Below, piece after piece: positions 1-6,746 of a stretch of DNA of 11,734 nucleotides (position 1 is its first letter; the number at the start of each line of letters is the position of its first letter). This DNA is from DATBFX01 sp036558305 (GTDB lineage Bacteria > Chloroflexota > Chloroflexia > Thermomicrobiales > UBA6265). A program made the translations under genes and the position numbers. Where the stretch lies: NCBI GenBank assembly GCA_036558305.1, contig DATBFX010000179.1:1-11734 (forward strand), read 5' to 3'. The notes under the pieces are model-generated. The model ran no database searches, had not been told where the DNA came from, and saw only the letters and a list, made by a program, of their open reading frames with translations.

Positions 1-2
1 TC

Positions 3-434
3 GTTCGGTCGGGAGAGGGCGAGCGCTCGCTCGGTACGGTCCTCGTCGCGTCACTCGACGAGGTCGTCTACCGACAACGGAGCGATCTCGGGAAATGGGA
101 ATACCGGATCGGTTTCCACGATGCCTCAGGTGAGCCGTACCGGCTCGCCGTCACCGATCTGGCCTTCCGTCTCCACCTCGACGCGCTCAGGGACAAGGGA
201 GCGCCGCCGCCGCGGGCTGCCCACATCGTCGGGGATGCGCTCAGGTCCGCGGCCCGGGTCTATTTGCGCATCGGTTTGGCTCGCGGTTGGGGAGATTACC
301 CCGAGCGGTGCTATCTGCAGGTCACCGGCGTCTACTCATTCCCGGACTACCTCGAAGGCAAATGCTTCGCGGATTACATGCCCGCTCCAGACACTTGGGA
401 CCGGCCGTTGCAGTTGGATCAAGTGCCGTTTTAG
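3..434 (+). CDS. C-terminal part of an unrecognised protein, possibly with a dual OB-fold-like domain (5' end outside window)
   Basis: The frame is open from the left edge to the TAG at 432-434, giving 143 residues with normal high-GC codon use, so this is the end of a gene that begins outside the window. The visible chain alternates hydrophobic and charged stretches typical of beta-rich domains. It includes YRLAVTDLAF (residues about 46-55), ARVYLRIGLARGW (84-96), and near the end CYLQVTGVYSFPDYLEGKCF (103-122). The arrangement 'TDLAF ... YLRIGLARGW ... CYLQVTGVY' reminds me of the bacterial dual OB-containing domain, where a 'TD' strand is followed by an 'L-x-V-S-L-GEP...C-Y-K-L' ending, but this is recall of a pattern and not a search. 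No catalytic motif is visible. The gene ends 185 bp before the convergent GNAT gene, with a palindrome between them. The coding call is fairly safe; the domain call is weak. Confidence 0.62.
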   Translation, partial: VRSGEGERSLGTVLVASLDEVVYRQRSDLGKWEYRIGFHDASGEPYRLAVTDLAFRLHLDALRDKGAPPPRAAHIVGDALRSAARVYLRIGLARGWGDYPERCYLQVTGVYSFPDYLEGKCFADYMPAPDTWDRPLQLDQVPF

Positions 435-512
435 CCTGAGGTAGTAGGTGGCTGTCGCTGCCGTTGCCATGCGGTCGATGCTGACGGCCAATTGCCGGCG
501 CTAGGTCGTGGT

Positions 513-587
513 GTAGGGGCGGACCGCCGTGTCCGCCCTCGTCGTGAGCGCAATTCGGACAGGGCTGACACGGCGGTCCGCCCCTAC
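513..587. repeat. REP-like nested palindrome (27-nt arms)
   Basis: Positions 513-533 and 567-587 are perfect reverse complements over 21 bases. After one mismatch (534/566) the pairing resumes for five more bases (535-539 with 561-565), so the arms are 27 nt around a 21-nt loop. The left arm is itself self-complementary: 517-524 (GGGCGGAC) pairs with 531-538 (GTCCGCCC) over a 6-nt loop, so a cruciform or two-level hairpin is possible. It lies in the 184-bp gap between two converging genes. No T tract follows, which fits a dispersed REP/MITE-like element better than a standard terminator, though it could end transcription from either side. The sequence style (CGTAGGGGCG...) resembles dispersed repeats known from several GC-rich genomes. 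Confidence 0.8.
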
Positions 588-618
588 GAACGCGCGTATC
601 TGCGATTCCTTCGTCGAA

Positions 619-1326
619 TCAGGCAAGCGAAGGCGCACCAATGGAGGCGCTCATCTTGGTAGGCGTCTCGGCCTCAGGCAACGGCGCGAATCGCGATTTG
701 TGCCGGAAGAGCCGCACGGTGTCGGTCCGCTCGAGATAGGGTTCGAAGCCGGCTTTTTTGCAGCCCTTGAGCGACGGGATGTTGCCCGCGCCGACGAAGG
801 TGACGCCCCAGCGGGCGCCTGCGGGGAGCGCCCGTTCCGCGATTTTGGCCATGGCGCTGGCCATGATGCCCTTGCCGCGCCATGCCTCCAGGGTGAAGGC
901 GCCTTCCAAAAGCATCTCGCCGGCGGCGAGGGGCGGGAAGCGGTCGCCGAAGATTTGGCGAATCTTGTCGTTCTCGCGGGGACCGATCAGCCACTGGACG
1001 TAGCAGGGTTGGCCGTCGGCGGTGACCGCGACGTAGCAGGTCGCGAGGTTGGAATCGACCATGCGCTGACGAATCTTGCGCTCGCGTACCGCGTCGCCCG
1101 AAAGATCGCGATCGCCGGTCCCGAACAGGTACGGCACGTCACCCGGTTGCAGGGGGCGAACCGTGATCGGGATGGCGGCCTCGGGGGCCTGGAAAGGAAC
1201 GGTCACGTCGCGGCGTAGGCCGAACGATTGGGTGTCCGATTTGAAAAAGGTGCGACCGCTCTGCCAGACGTCACGCCACTGCCCGGCGCGCAGGAGCTGC
1301 GCTGCCGTCCGGAGATGTCGGATCAT
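619..1326 (-). CDS. GNAT family N-acetyltransferase
   Basis: A 235-residue protein with a C-terminal GNAT (Gcn5-related acetyltransferase) domain, predicted to move an acyl group from acyl-CoA to an amine. The acetyl-CoA pyrophosphate loop is EAWRGKGIMASAM at residues 147-159 (R/Q-x-x-G-x-G/A type). It is followed by the usual Asn-Ser pair (N182, S185) and a GCKKAGFE element (188-195) that corresponds to the last GNAT strand. About 50 residues precede the fold (MIRHLRTAAQLLRAGQW...), longer than a minimal GNAT. ATG 1324-1326 is chosen because GAGGAG stands about eight bases upstream; the same frame stays open much further but overlaps the FemAB-like gene. That gene lies 59 bp upstream on the same strand, so the two are probably co-transcribed and may act on the same envelope or lipid-linked substrate. 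The substrate cannot be read from the sequence. Confidence 0.85.
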   Translation of the reverse strand: MIRHLRTAAQLLRAGQWRDVWQSGRTFFKSDTQSFGLRRDVTVPFQAPEAAIPITVRPLQPGDVPYLFGTGDRDLSGDAVRERKIRQRMVDSNLATCYVAVTADGQPCYVQWLIGPRENDKIRQIFGDRFPPLAAGEMLLEGAFTLEAWRGKGIMASAMAKIAERALPAGARWGVTFVGAGNIPSLKGCKKAGFEPYLERTDTVRLFRHKSRFAPLPEAETPTKMSASIGAPSLA

Positions 1327-1385
1327 CGTTTCTGCTCCTCTCGAGTATCGGACGAATGAACGAACCGCACCGGCACCGTCCCGGT

Positions 1386-2462
1386 TCAGTCGCCGGCGGC
1401 AGCGACCGGCGATTCGCTCGGCGCCAGGAGTTGCCGTTGCCGGAGCCGGCCGACGACGAGTTGCTTGGTCCGCATGCCGCGCGGTGCCAGGGTCCGCAGC
1501 GCCGAGATGATGGGCGAGCGGGAGAGACGGAAACCGGGGATGGTGACCTCGTCGCCGCCGTACTTGCGCTTGTACTCCATGAAACCGCCGAGGTCGTAGC
1601 GGATCACCCCGCGCCGCTTCCAGTACCGCATCGCGTACCAGTGCAGCGCCTCGTTCGGCCGGTTGTGCTGATGGGCGCGCAGACTGGCGCCGCCCCAGAA
1701 CAGGGCGGTCTCGCCGAAGGCCGGGTAGATGCCGGTCGCGATGCCGCGGCCTTCGGCGTCGCGGGCCCGCAGCAGCAGCAGTTGACCGGCGGGTTGGAGA
1801 TGACGGATCAGGGCCCTGACGCGTTCGACGCCGTAGGTCGGGACCAGACCCTGACGCAGGAAGACCTCCGACAATTGGGCGTAGAACTCGTCGGCGAAGG
1901 AGATTTCCGTGGCTTCCTCGACGACGAGACCGCGCTTGTCCGCCTGGCGGATGCACCGCCGGCAGGCGCTCTCCATCCGTCCGAACAACTCGTCCTCGCT
2001 CCGGCGCAGATCGATCTCGAAAGTGCGGTCGTCGTAGCCGACGTCGCGACGGCGGCCGAAACCGAGCTCGTCGACGTCGTTCTCCCCGAGCCAGCGGTCG
2101 CGCAGCTCGAGGTGGGCACAGCGAAGTTCGCGAAAGGCGAAGTCGACCAGGGCGGTAGCTGCCAGGCGTCGCGGCACGCCGGGACGGAGGTCGAACCCCA
2201 TGTACGGCGTGGTCCAGCCGGGGAGCGGACTGCCGAGGAACCGGAATCCCCACCGCCGCACGATCAGACCGGCAAAGCGGCCCAGGTCCTGCGAACCGTC
2301 CGTCAAGATCGCCGCGACCGGTTCGGCGTTTTGGACCTCGGCCAGAAACGCGAGCCAGGCGCCGGACTGGAAAAGACCATGGCGGGAGGCATCGGTTCCG
2401 AATGAATCGATCTTCGTCAAGTCGACCCGTTCGAATCGCGGACTCGATAACGCGTGTGACAC
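1386..2462 (-). CDS. FemAB/BioF2-like GNAT-fold acyltransferase
   Basis: A 358-residue protein with the two-lobed FemAB-type GNAT architecture (acetyltransferase_6/BioF2-like). The N-terminal lobe has FQSGAWLAFL at 31-40 and the membrane- or substrate-facing segment GSPLPGWTTPYMGF at 77-90. The second lobe has ESACRRCIRQADKRGL at 164-179, LLLLRARD at 228-235, and the signature YDLGGFMEYKRKYGG at 289-303, which corresponds to the conserved 'DLGG....KFKxGFGG' end of the family. Such enzymes attach amino acids or acyl groups to peptidoglycan precursors, polysaccharides or exported proteins. The start is GTG at 2460-2462, supported by AGGAG six bases upstream. It has the same orientation as the downstream GNAT gene with a 59-bp gap, so an operon is likely. 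A lack of tRNA-binding features makes classical FemX activity uncertain; an exopolysaccharide-modifying role is an inference. Confidence 0.85.
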   Translation of the reverse strand: MSHALSSPRFERVDLTKIDSFGTDASRHGLFQSGAWLAFLAEVQNAEPVAAILTDGSQDLGRFAGLIVRRWGFRFLGSPLPGWTTPYMGFDLRPGVPRRLAATALVDFAFRELRCAHLELRDRWLGENDVDELGFGRRRDVGYDDRTFEIDLRRSEDELFGRMESACRRCIRQADKRGLVVEEATEISFADEFYAQLSEVFLRQGLVPTYGVERVRALIRHLQPAGQLLLLRARDAEGRGIATGIYPAFGETALFWGGASLRAHQHNRPNEALHWYAMRYWKRRGVIRYDLGGFMEYKRKYGGDEVTIPGFRLSRSPIISALRTLAPRGMRTKQLVVGRLRQRQLLAPSESPVAAAGD

Positions 2463-2583
2463 TCACTGCTCCTGGTGACCGCACGATGTTGCCGAGCCGA
2501 TCGGCACCCCCCAAATGGGCTATACGCTGCCACTGTAGGCCGGAGGTGTGGCGCGGAACATAGCCAATTGGGAGGGAGGGAAC

Positions 2584-2609
2584 CGGGACGAGCGTCCCGA
2601 TGCTAGGAT
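2584..2609 (+). promoter_or_regulatory. Putative promoter/operator in the divergent FemAB-like / YaiI gap
   Basis: In the 198-bp divergent gap (2463-2660), a 7-bp inverted repeat with a 2-nt spacer (CGGGACG-AG-CGTCCCG, 2584-2599) is followed closely by TGCTAGGAT (2601-2609), an extended -10-like sequence that points to the DUF188 gene. No good -35 is seen. The palindrome would overlap the -35 region, as operators often do. The same gap holds a 14-bp direct repeat (GTGACCGCACGATG at 2475-2488 and 2614-2627). All of this is by eye and weak. Confidence 0.25.
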
Positions 2610-2660
2610 CAGCGTGACCGCACGATGCAGTCGGTCGCGACGGATGAACCAGGGGCGCTC

Positions 2661-3143
2661 ATGATCTACCTCGATGCGGATGCCTGCCCGGTGAAGGACC
2701 AGGTCTATCGGGTCGCGGCGCGCTACCGGGTGCCGGTGACCGTCGTCGCGAACGCGCCGCTCCGGGTCCCGGCCCAGGCGGGACTCGCGGCGAGCGTGGT
2801 CGTCGTCCCCGGCTCGCCCGATGCGGCCGACGATTGGATCGCCGAGCGAGCCGGACCGGGCGATTTGGTGCTGACGGCCGACATCCCCCTGGCCGCACGG
2901 GCGATCACGAACGGCGCGCGCTGCCTCGACTTTCGCGGCGGCGAGTACCACCCGAACCGGATCGGCGATGCGCTTGCCACCCGCGATCTCAACGCCTACC
3001 TCCGATCCCTGGGCATGGTCACCGCCGGACCGCCGGCCTTTTCCCCGCGCGATCGCGGTCGTTTCGCCTCCCTGCTCGACGCCGTGGTGGGCAAGTTGGC
3101 GCGGGAGGAAGCGGCGAGGCGTTCGGACGCAACGTCGGGTTGA
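2661..3143 (+). CDS. YaiI/YqxD family (DUF188, UPF0178) protein
   Basis: A 160-residue member of the YaiI/YqxD family, whose molecular role is not established and whose fold is related to PIN-like nuclease domains. The family hallmark is complete at the N terminus: MIYLDADACPVK (1-12), with acidic D5 and D7. The second acidic element DLVLTADIPLA follows near residues 66-76, then CLDFRGGEY around 90-98, and near the end the conserved GPPAFSPRDRGRFASLLD segment. The ATG at 2661 is preferred over the in-frame ATG at 2625: AGGGG lies six bases upstream, and family members begin directly with the MxIyvDADACPVK strand. Length fits the family (about 150 residues). The following MFS gene starts within 13 bp, so the two are likely one transcript. 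Codon use matches the neighbours. Confidence 0.93.
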   Translation: MIYLDADACPVKDQVYRVAARYRVPVTVVANAPLRVPAQAGLAASVVVVPGSPDAADDWIAERAGPGDLVLTADIPLAARAITNGARCLDFRGGEYHPNRIGDALATRDLNAYLRSLGMVTAGPPAFSPRDRGRFASLLDAVVGKLAREEAARRSDATSG

Positions 3144-3155
3144 GTGGCGGTCGGC

Positions 3156-4379
3156 ATGGAACCGGCGACGACGGTCGAGGTGCGGTCGGGCCGTTGGATC
3201 CTGGTCGGGCTCTGCGTCGCCTCGTTCCTGGCGGCGCTGAACTTCTACGCCGCGACGCCGTTCTATCCGCGGATCGCCCGTGACCTGGAGACGACCGTCC
3301 CGTTGCTCGGGCAGGTCGCCACCCTGATGATCCTGATCAGTGCCGGTCTCGGTCTGGCGGTGGGCCCACTGTCCGATCGCTACGGCTACCGCCGGCCGCT
3401 GGTGATCGGCATCCTGGCCATCGCCGTCAACCTGGTCGGTACGGGACTCGCCCCCGCTTATCCGGTGTTGCTCGTGATGGGTCTGGCCGGTGGCTTGGGC
3501 GACGCCCTGGTCTTCAGCATTCCCCTCGCGATCGCCGGTGTCATGTTCGCCGGCGATGTGCAGCGCCGGGCGATGGGATGGATCATCGGCTCGCTCGGCA
3601 TCGCCCCGATCGTCGGGATACCGGTCCTGACGACGATCGGCGGGTTCGCGGGCTGGCGGGCCGCACTGGTCGCGGCGGGTCTTGCCGCCGTGCTGGCGGG
3701 GTGGTTCGTCGCGACGGTGATCCCACCGGACGGCCAGCGTCCGTCAAGCCCGTTTCGCGTGCGCCAGTTGCTCGCCGCCTATGCTCCGCTCCTCGCGCAT
3801 CCGCCGACGCTGCGCCTGTACGGCGCAACAGCCCTTCGCGCGGTGACGTGGATCGGTTTCCTCACGTACCTGGGGGCCTTTCTCGACGATCAAATCGGAT
3901 TGGGCACGAGGCAGATCGGCTTGTTTTACACGGTCGGCGGCATCGGGTATGCCGCGGGTAGCGTTGCCGCGGGAGGACGGCTCCACCTCGGCGCTCCGCG
4001 CAACGTCGTCGCGCTTGGGTGCCTGATTGGGTCGGTCGCGGTCGGGTCGATGTTGTCGGTCCACGATGCGTGGCTGTTCGTCGCCTTCCTGGTGGTGGCG
4101 AGTGTCGCCTCCGCGGTGTCCGGGATCGCGATCGCCGCGTTGCTCGCCACCGAGAGTCCCGCCGGGTCCGGTACGACGATGGTGCTGAACGGTTCGGTGC
4201 TCAACCTGGGGTCGGCGGTCGGCACCGCGCTCGGCGGCAGTCTGATCGCCGCGGGGGGCTACCACGCCCTTGCCCTTGGACTGCCGCTCTTCGGTTTGAT
4301 CGCGGTCGGGCTCGCGCTGTGGCCGGCGGGCGACCGAAACTCCGGCGCATCAGGCGGTCGAGCGTTGCCCCGGTGCTAG
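3156..4379 (+). CDS. MFS transporter, 12-TM drug/metabolite efflux type
   Basis: A 407-residue inner-membrane protein of the major facilitator superfamily, predicted to export a small molecule by proton antiport. Twelve hydrophobic segments can be counted. The MFS loop 2-3 motif is GPLSDRYGYRR at residues 70-80 (family form GxLaDrxGrR), placed between TM2 and TM3. The short cytoplasmic N terminus (MEPATTVEVRSGRW) leads into TM1, and a hydrophilic central loop (PPDGQRPSSPFRVRQ) divides the two six-helix halves. ATG 3156 is chosen for its GGCGG five bases upstream; GTG 3144, directly after the YaiI stop, is the alternative and adds four residues. The gene ends in a CTAG shared with the converging NTF2-like gene. 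The exported substrate is unknown. Confidence 0.92.
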   Translation: MEPATTVEVRSGRWILVGLCVASFLAALNFYAATPFYPRIARDLETTVPLLGQVATLMILISAGLGLAVGPLSDRYGYRRPLVIGILAIAVNLVGTGLAPAYPVLLVMGLAGGLGDALVFSIPLAIAGVMFAGDVQRRAMGWIIGSLGIAPIVGIPVLTTIGGFAGWRAALVAAGLAAVLAGWFVATVIPPDGQRPSSPFRVRQLLAAYAPLLAHPPTLRLYGATALRAVTWIGFLTYLGAFLDDQIGLGTRQIGLFYTVGGIGYAAGSVAAGGRLHLGAPRNVVALGCLIGSVAVGSMLSVHDAWLFVAFLVVASVASAVSGIAIAALLATESPAGSGTTMVLNGSVLNLGSAVGTALGGSLIAAGGYHALALGLPLFGLIAVGLALWPAGDRNSGASGGRALPRC

Positions 4380-4750
4380 CAGCGCGTGACGTGGGCCGAG
4401 ACGGCGAGCCACTTCCCGTCGCGTCGCGCCCAGACATCCGTGTAACGACCGCGCCCCGGTTGACCATCCGGTGTGATGAAACTCGTCCGGGCGTGGATGA
4501 TGGCGACGTCGCCCAGGAGGCGAACGTCGACGTCGTGGGTTTCGAGGTTGGAAATCGCGACCGGCCGCGCCGTTTGCCCCAGGAAGGCTTCGCGGTCGAC
4601 CAGGCTGCCGTCGGGGTTGCTGCAGGTGAAGTCGTCGGCGAGGATCTCCTCGAACCTTCTGACGTCGGACGTCTGGACCGAGCGAACGTAGTCGCGGTTC
4701 AAATCCCGTAGCGTGTCGAGATCGGAACCGACGGCAGTATCGGATGGCAT
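4376..4750 (-). CDS. Nuclear transport factor 2-like / SnoaL-like domain protein (DUF4440-type)
   Basis: A 124-residue single-domain protein of the NTF2-like cone fold. An N-terminal helical stretch (LDTLRDLNRDYVRSVQTSDVRRFEEILADDF, roughly 11-41) is followed by NPDGSLVDREAFL (45-57) and a run of curved strands ending in GRYTDVWARRDGKWLAVSAHVTRC (101-124), the characteristic 'y-t-d-v-w-...-d-G-k-W-k-l-v-s-x-h-x-t' ending of the SnoaL/DUF4440 group. Such proteins serve as ketosteroid-isomerase-like enzymes or as binding domains; the reaction is not predictable here. ATG 4748-4750 is supported by GGGAGGA eight bases upstream. It lies 58 bp downstream of the FAH-family gene on the same strand, so they may be co-transcribed. 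Its last four bases overlap the end of the converging MFS gene. Confidence 0.88.
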   Translation of the reverse strand: MPSDTAVGSDLDTLRDLNRDYVRSVQTSDVRRFEEILADDFTCSNPDGSLVDREAFLGQTARPVAISNLETHDVDVRLLGDVAIIHARTSFITPDGQPGRGRYTDVWARRDGKWLAVSAHVTRC

Positions 4751-4808
4751 GGCGCTTTTCCTCCCGGTGCCGTCGACGAACGACGATGGTGCTCCGTCAC
4801 ACGCGCAT

Positions 4809-5582
4809 TCAGGCCCGTGCCCTCACCGGATTGCTCAGCACGCCGACACCGCCGATCTCGATCTCGATGGTGTCGCCCGGTTGCATCGGACCGACGCCTT
4901 CCGGGGTCCCGGTCATGATGACGTCGCCCGGTTCCAGCGTCATCACCCGGCTGATGTAGGCGATCAGGAACGGCACCGGAAAGATCATGCTGGCGGTCGT
5001 CTGCGACTGCTTGACCCGACCGTTGAGGCGCGATTCGACCTTCGCCGCGGAGACGTCGGCGTCGGTCTCGATCCACGGTCCGAGGGGGCAGTAGGTATCG
5101 AATCCCTTCGCTCTCACCCATTGCCCGTCCTTGCGTTGCAGGACGCGATCGGAGACGTCGTTGCCGGCGCAAAAGCCGAGGACGTAGTCGAGGGCATCCC
5201 GCTCCTCCACGTCGCGACCGCGCTTGCCGATCACCACCGCCAGTTCCGCCTCGTAGTCGGTGCGGTTGCCGGGATGGGCAATCTCGACCGCCGCGCCGGG
5301 GCCGATGACCGCGGACGGCGGTTTCATGAACAGTACCGGTTCCTCCGGCACCTCTCGGGTCGGATCGTTCTCGGTGACGTGCGCCGCGTAATTGAGTCCG
5401 ACGCAGACGATCTTGCCTGGCACTACCGGGGCGAGCAGGGAAACCGCCGTCACGGGGCCGACGGCGTCACCGCGGGTCAACCCGGCGAACGGATCGCCGG
5501 TCGCGGCATGGACGGTGTCGCCCTCGACGATCCCGTACCGTGCCTCGCGCGTCGAGGCATCTCGATAGCGAACGATCTTCAT
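4809..5582 (-). CDS. Fumarylacetoacetate hydrolase (FAH) family protein
   Basis: A 257-residue FAH-superfamily enzyme that would hydrolyse C-C bonds or decarboxylate a beta-keto (2-oxo) acid with Mg2+/Mn2+ in the cytosol. The expected elements appear in order: a short N-terminal domain (MKIVRYRD...), KIVCVGLNYAAH (57-68, His68), FMKPPSAVIGPG (85-96), metal ligands E111 and E113 in DYEAELAVVIGK, the third ligand D142 in CAGNDVSDR, KGFDTYCPLGPW (159-170), and the glycine-rich TGTPEGVGPMQPGD (224-237). Length matches bacterial single-domain members (fumarylpyruvate hydrolase, 2,4-diketo-3-deoxy-sugar-acid hydrolase, acylpyruvase). ATG 5580-5582 is chosen since homologues begin with MKxxRY and AGGGGGA lies about nine bases upstream; upstream in-frame ATGs add unrelated sequence. 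Substrate is undetermined; oxaloacetate decarboxylase or acylpyruvase activity is also possible. Confidence 0.92.
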   Translation of the reverse strand: MKIVRYRDASTREARYGIVEGDTVHAATGDPFAGLTRGDAVGPVTAVSLLAPVVPGKIVCVGLNYAAHVTENDPTREVPEEPVLFMKPPSAVIGPGAAVEIAHPGNRTDYEAELAVVIGKRGRDVEERDALDYVLGFCAGNDVSDRVLQRKDGQWVRAKGFDTYCPLGPWIETDADVSAAKVESRLNGRVKQSQTTASMIFPVPFLIAYISRVMTLEPGDVIMTGTPEGVGPMQPGDTIEIEIGGVGVLSNPVRARA

Positions 5583-5728
5583 CGCAATGCGTCCCCCTGT
5601 CGTGGCGGTACAGAAATTACGGACCGGCATTGTATCGAGCCGCGATTCGGTCGTCTGCGCTTCCATCTTGACCGCGTGCGGCGAGTAGAATGGACGGGGG
5701 ATGCGTTTGTTACCTTGGGACCAAACCG

Positions 5729-6502
5729 ATGCCCGATCTCTTCCTTGAACTGCGGGACACGGACGACGGCTCGGGCACCACTCCCGCGCCACTCTCCGAA
5801 GACGAAGCGCTCGCGTTGCTGCGCGAGGCCGACATCACGGCCACCAAATTGATCCCGTGGGGGTCCAATTACTCGTTCGCCGTGGCACTCGAAACCCGCG
5901 ACGGACGCGAGCAGCTCGCGATCTACAAACCGCGCTCCGGCGAGGCGCCGCTCTACGATTTCCCGGACGGGACGCTTTACCTCCGGGAAACGGCGGCGTA
6001 CCTGCTCAGCAAGCGGCTGGGGTGGAACCTCGTGCCGCCGACGGTCGTGCGAAGCGGTCCGCACGGGATCGGCAGCGTCCAACTCTACATCCAACCGCTG
6101 CCGGAGGACGGCGATGGCCGCCGCTTCTGGGGCGGCTGCATCGAGGAGATCGAGCGCCTGGTTCTCTTCGACCACATCGCCAACAACGCGGACCGCAAGA
6201 TATCCCACTGTCTGCGCGATGGCTGCGGCAAGGTCTGGGGTATCGACCACGGTCTGACCTTCAACGAATACCCGAAGTTGCGGACCGTGCTCTGGCAATA
6301 CGTCGGCCGCGACGTTTCGCCTTCGCTGCTCACCGACCTGCACGCCTGGCGGCGCGACGAACGGGCCGTCCGCGACGAACTTGGAAAATACCTCAGCCGG
6401 GCCGAGTTGAAGGCGGTCTTCGCGCGGGTCGATCGCTTCCTCGATACCGGCAAATTCCCGGTGCTGAACCCGCACCGAAACGTGCCGTACGGGTGGTGGT
6501 AG
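5729..6502 (+). CDS. SCO1664-like protein with an atypical (PI3/4-kinase/HipA-like) kinase fold
   Basis: A 257-residue protein resembling the SCO1664 family, often annotated as a phosphatidylinositol 3/4-kinase-like protein. Seen in order: GSNYSFAVALE (45-55) as an ATP-loop-like strand pair, AIYKPRSGEAPLYDFPDG (64-81) with the presumed ATP-binding Lys67, LYLRETAAYLLSKRLGW (83-99), VPPTVVRSGPHGIGSVQLYI (102-121), the catalytic-loop-like IANNADRK (150-157, Asp155), and IDHGLTF (172-178) whose Asp173 replaces the DFG-type metal-binding Asp. These are the key residues of PI3K/HipA/FAM20-type kinases, so activity is plausible, but the phospho-acceptor is unknown. ATG 5729 gives a start near the conserved region; ATG 5690 is the alternative. 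A TAGAAT at 5686-5691 could be a -10 element, and this would exclude the earlier ATG. It is divergent from the FAH gene across 146 bp. Confidence 0.82.
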   Translation: MPDLFLELRDTDDGSGTTPAPLSEDEALALLREADITATKLIPWGSNYSFAVALETRDGREQLAIYKPRSGEAPLYDFPDGTLYLRETAAYLLSKRLGWNLVPPTVVRSGPHGIGSVQLYIQPLPEDGDGRRFWGGCIEEIERLVLFDHIANNADRKISHCLRDGCGKVWGIDHGLTFNEYPKLRTVLWQYVGRDVSPSLLTDLHAWRRDERAVRDELGKYLSRAELKAVFARVDRFLDTGKFPVLNPHRNVPYGWW

Positions 6503-6600
6503 AAACGTGCGGGTGCCCGACATGATTTGGGGCTGTTGTACCGTCACCAGCCGTCTGTTACACGACGGTTTGAGAGGGTCGGGCCGGGGTCGCGTGGAAC

Positions 6601-6715
6601 CGGCACTGGAAGTGCCGGTCTCATCAACATAAGTCGGCTGAAGCCGACTGCACGAGCCAAGAAATCAGTCGGCTTCAGCCGACTTATGGGGATCAGCACG
6701 GCACTTCCAGTGCCG
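6601..6715. repeat. Large nested palindrome (four small hairpins inside one long inverted repeat)
   Basis: The outer arms 6601-6617 and 6699-6715 are perfect 17-bp reverse complements. The inner arms 6628-6650 and 6666-6688 are perfect over 23 bp. The spacers on both sides are exactly 10 nt (6618-6627, 6689-6698) but do not pair, and the central loop is 15 nt (6651-6665). Each arm is also a palindrome by itself: CGGCACT-GGA-AGTGCCG, AGTCGGCT-GA-AGCCGACT, and their counterparts on the right. The element can therefore fold as one 115-nt hairpin or as four small ones. It lies in the 244-bp gap between converging genes. It has no ORF and looks like a dispersed REP/MITE-type element; 6503-6600 and 6716-6746 show nothing else convincing. 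Confidence 0.85.
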
Positions 6716-6746
6716 TGTCGAGCTGACCGCTCTTTCTCTACACTCG

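Noticed and set aside
1356..2405. A 349-codon plus-strand frame antisense to the FemAB-like gene.
   Set aside because: Its residue pattern is the typical Ala/Glu/Val-rich antisense shadow of a GC-rich gene, with no motif and no ribosome binding site, while the opposite strand has a clear family match.
619..2514. A 631-codon minus-strand frame covering both acyltransferase genes, which could be read as one fusion protein.
   Set aside because: Only its last 235 codons are the GNAT gene. The upstream part is an Arg/Pro-rich shadow of the FemAB-like gene in another frame. Separate starts with good ribosome binding sites exist for both real genes.
5668..5691. TTGACC and TAGAAT as a -35/-10 pair upstream of the kinase-like gene.
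   Set aside because: The spacer is only 12 bases, too short for a normal promoter. Only the TAGAAT is kept as a weak hint in the gene's entry.
5579..6547. A 322-codon minus-strand frame antisense to the kinase-like gene.
   Set aside because: It covers a gene with conserved kinase residues and crosses the divergent promoter gap and the start of the FAH gene. It has no recognisable motif.
6551..6571. A short stem (CCGTC/GACGG) followed by TTT, as a terminator for the kinase-like gene.
   Set aside because: The stem is only 5 bp with an 8-base loop and three T residues, too weak to call.
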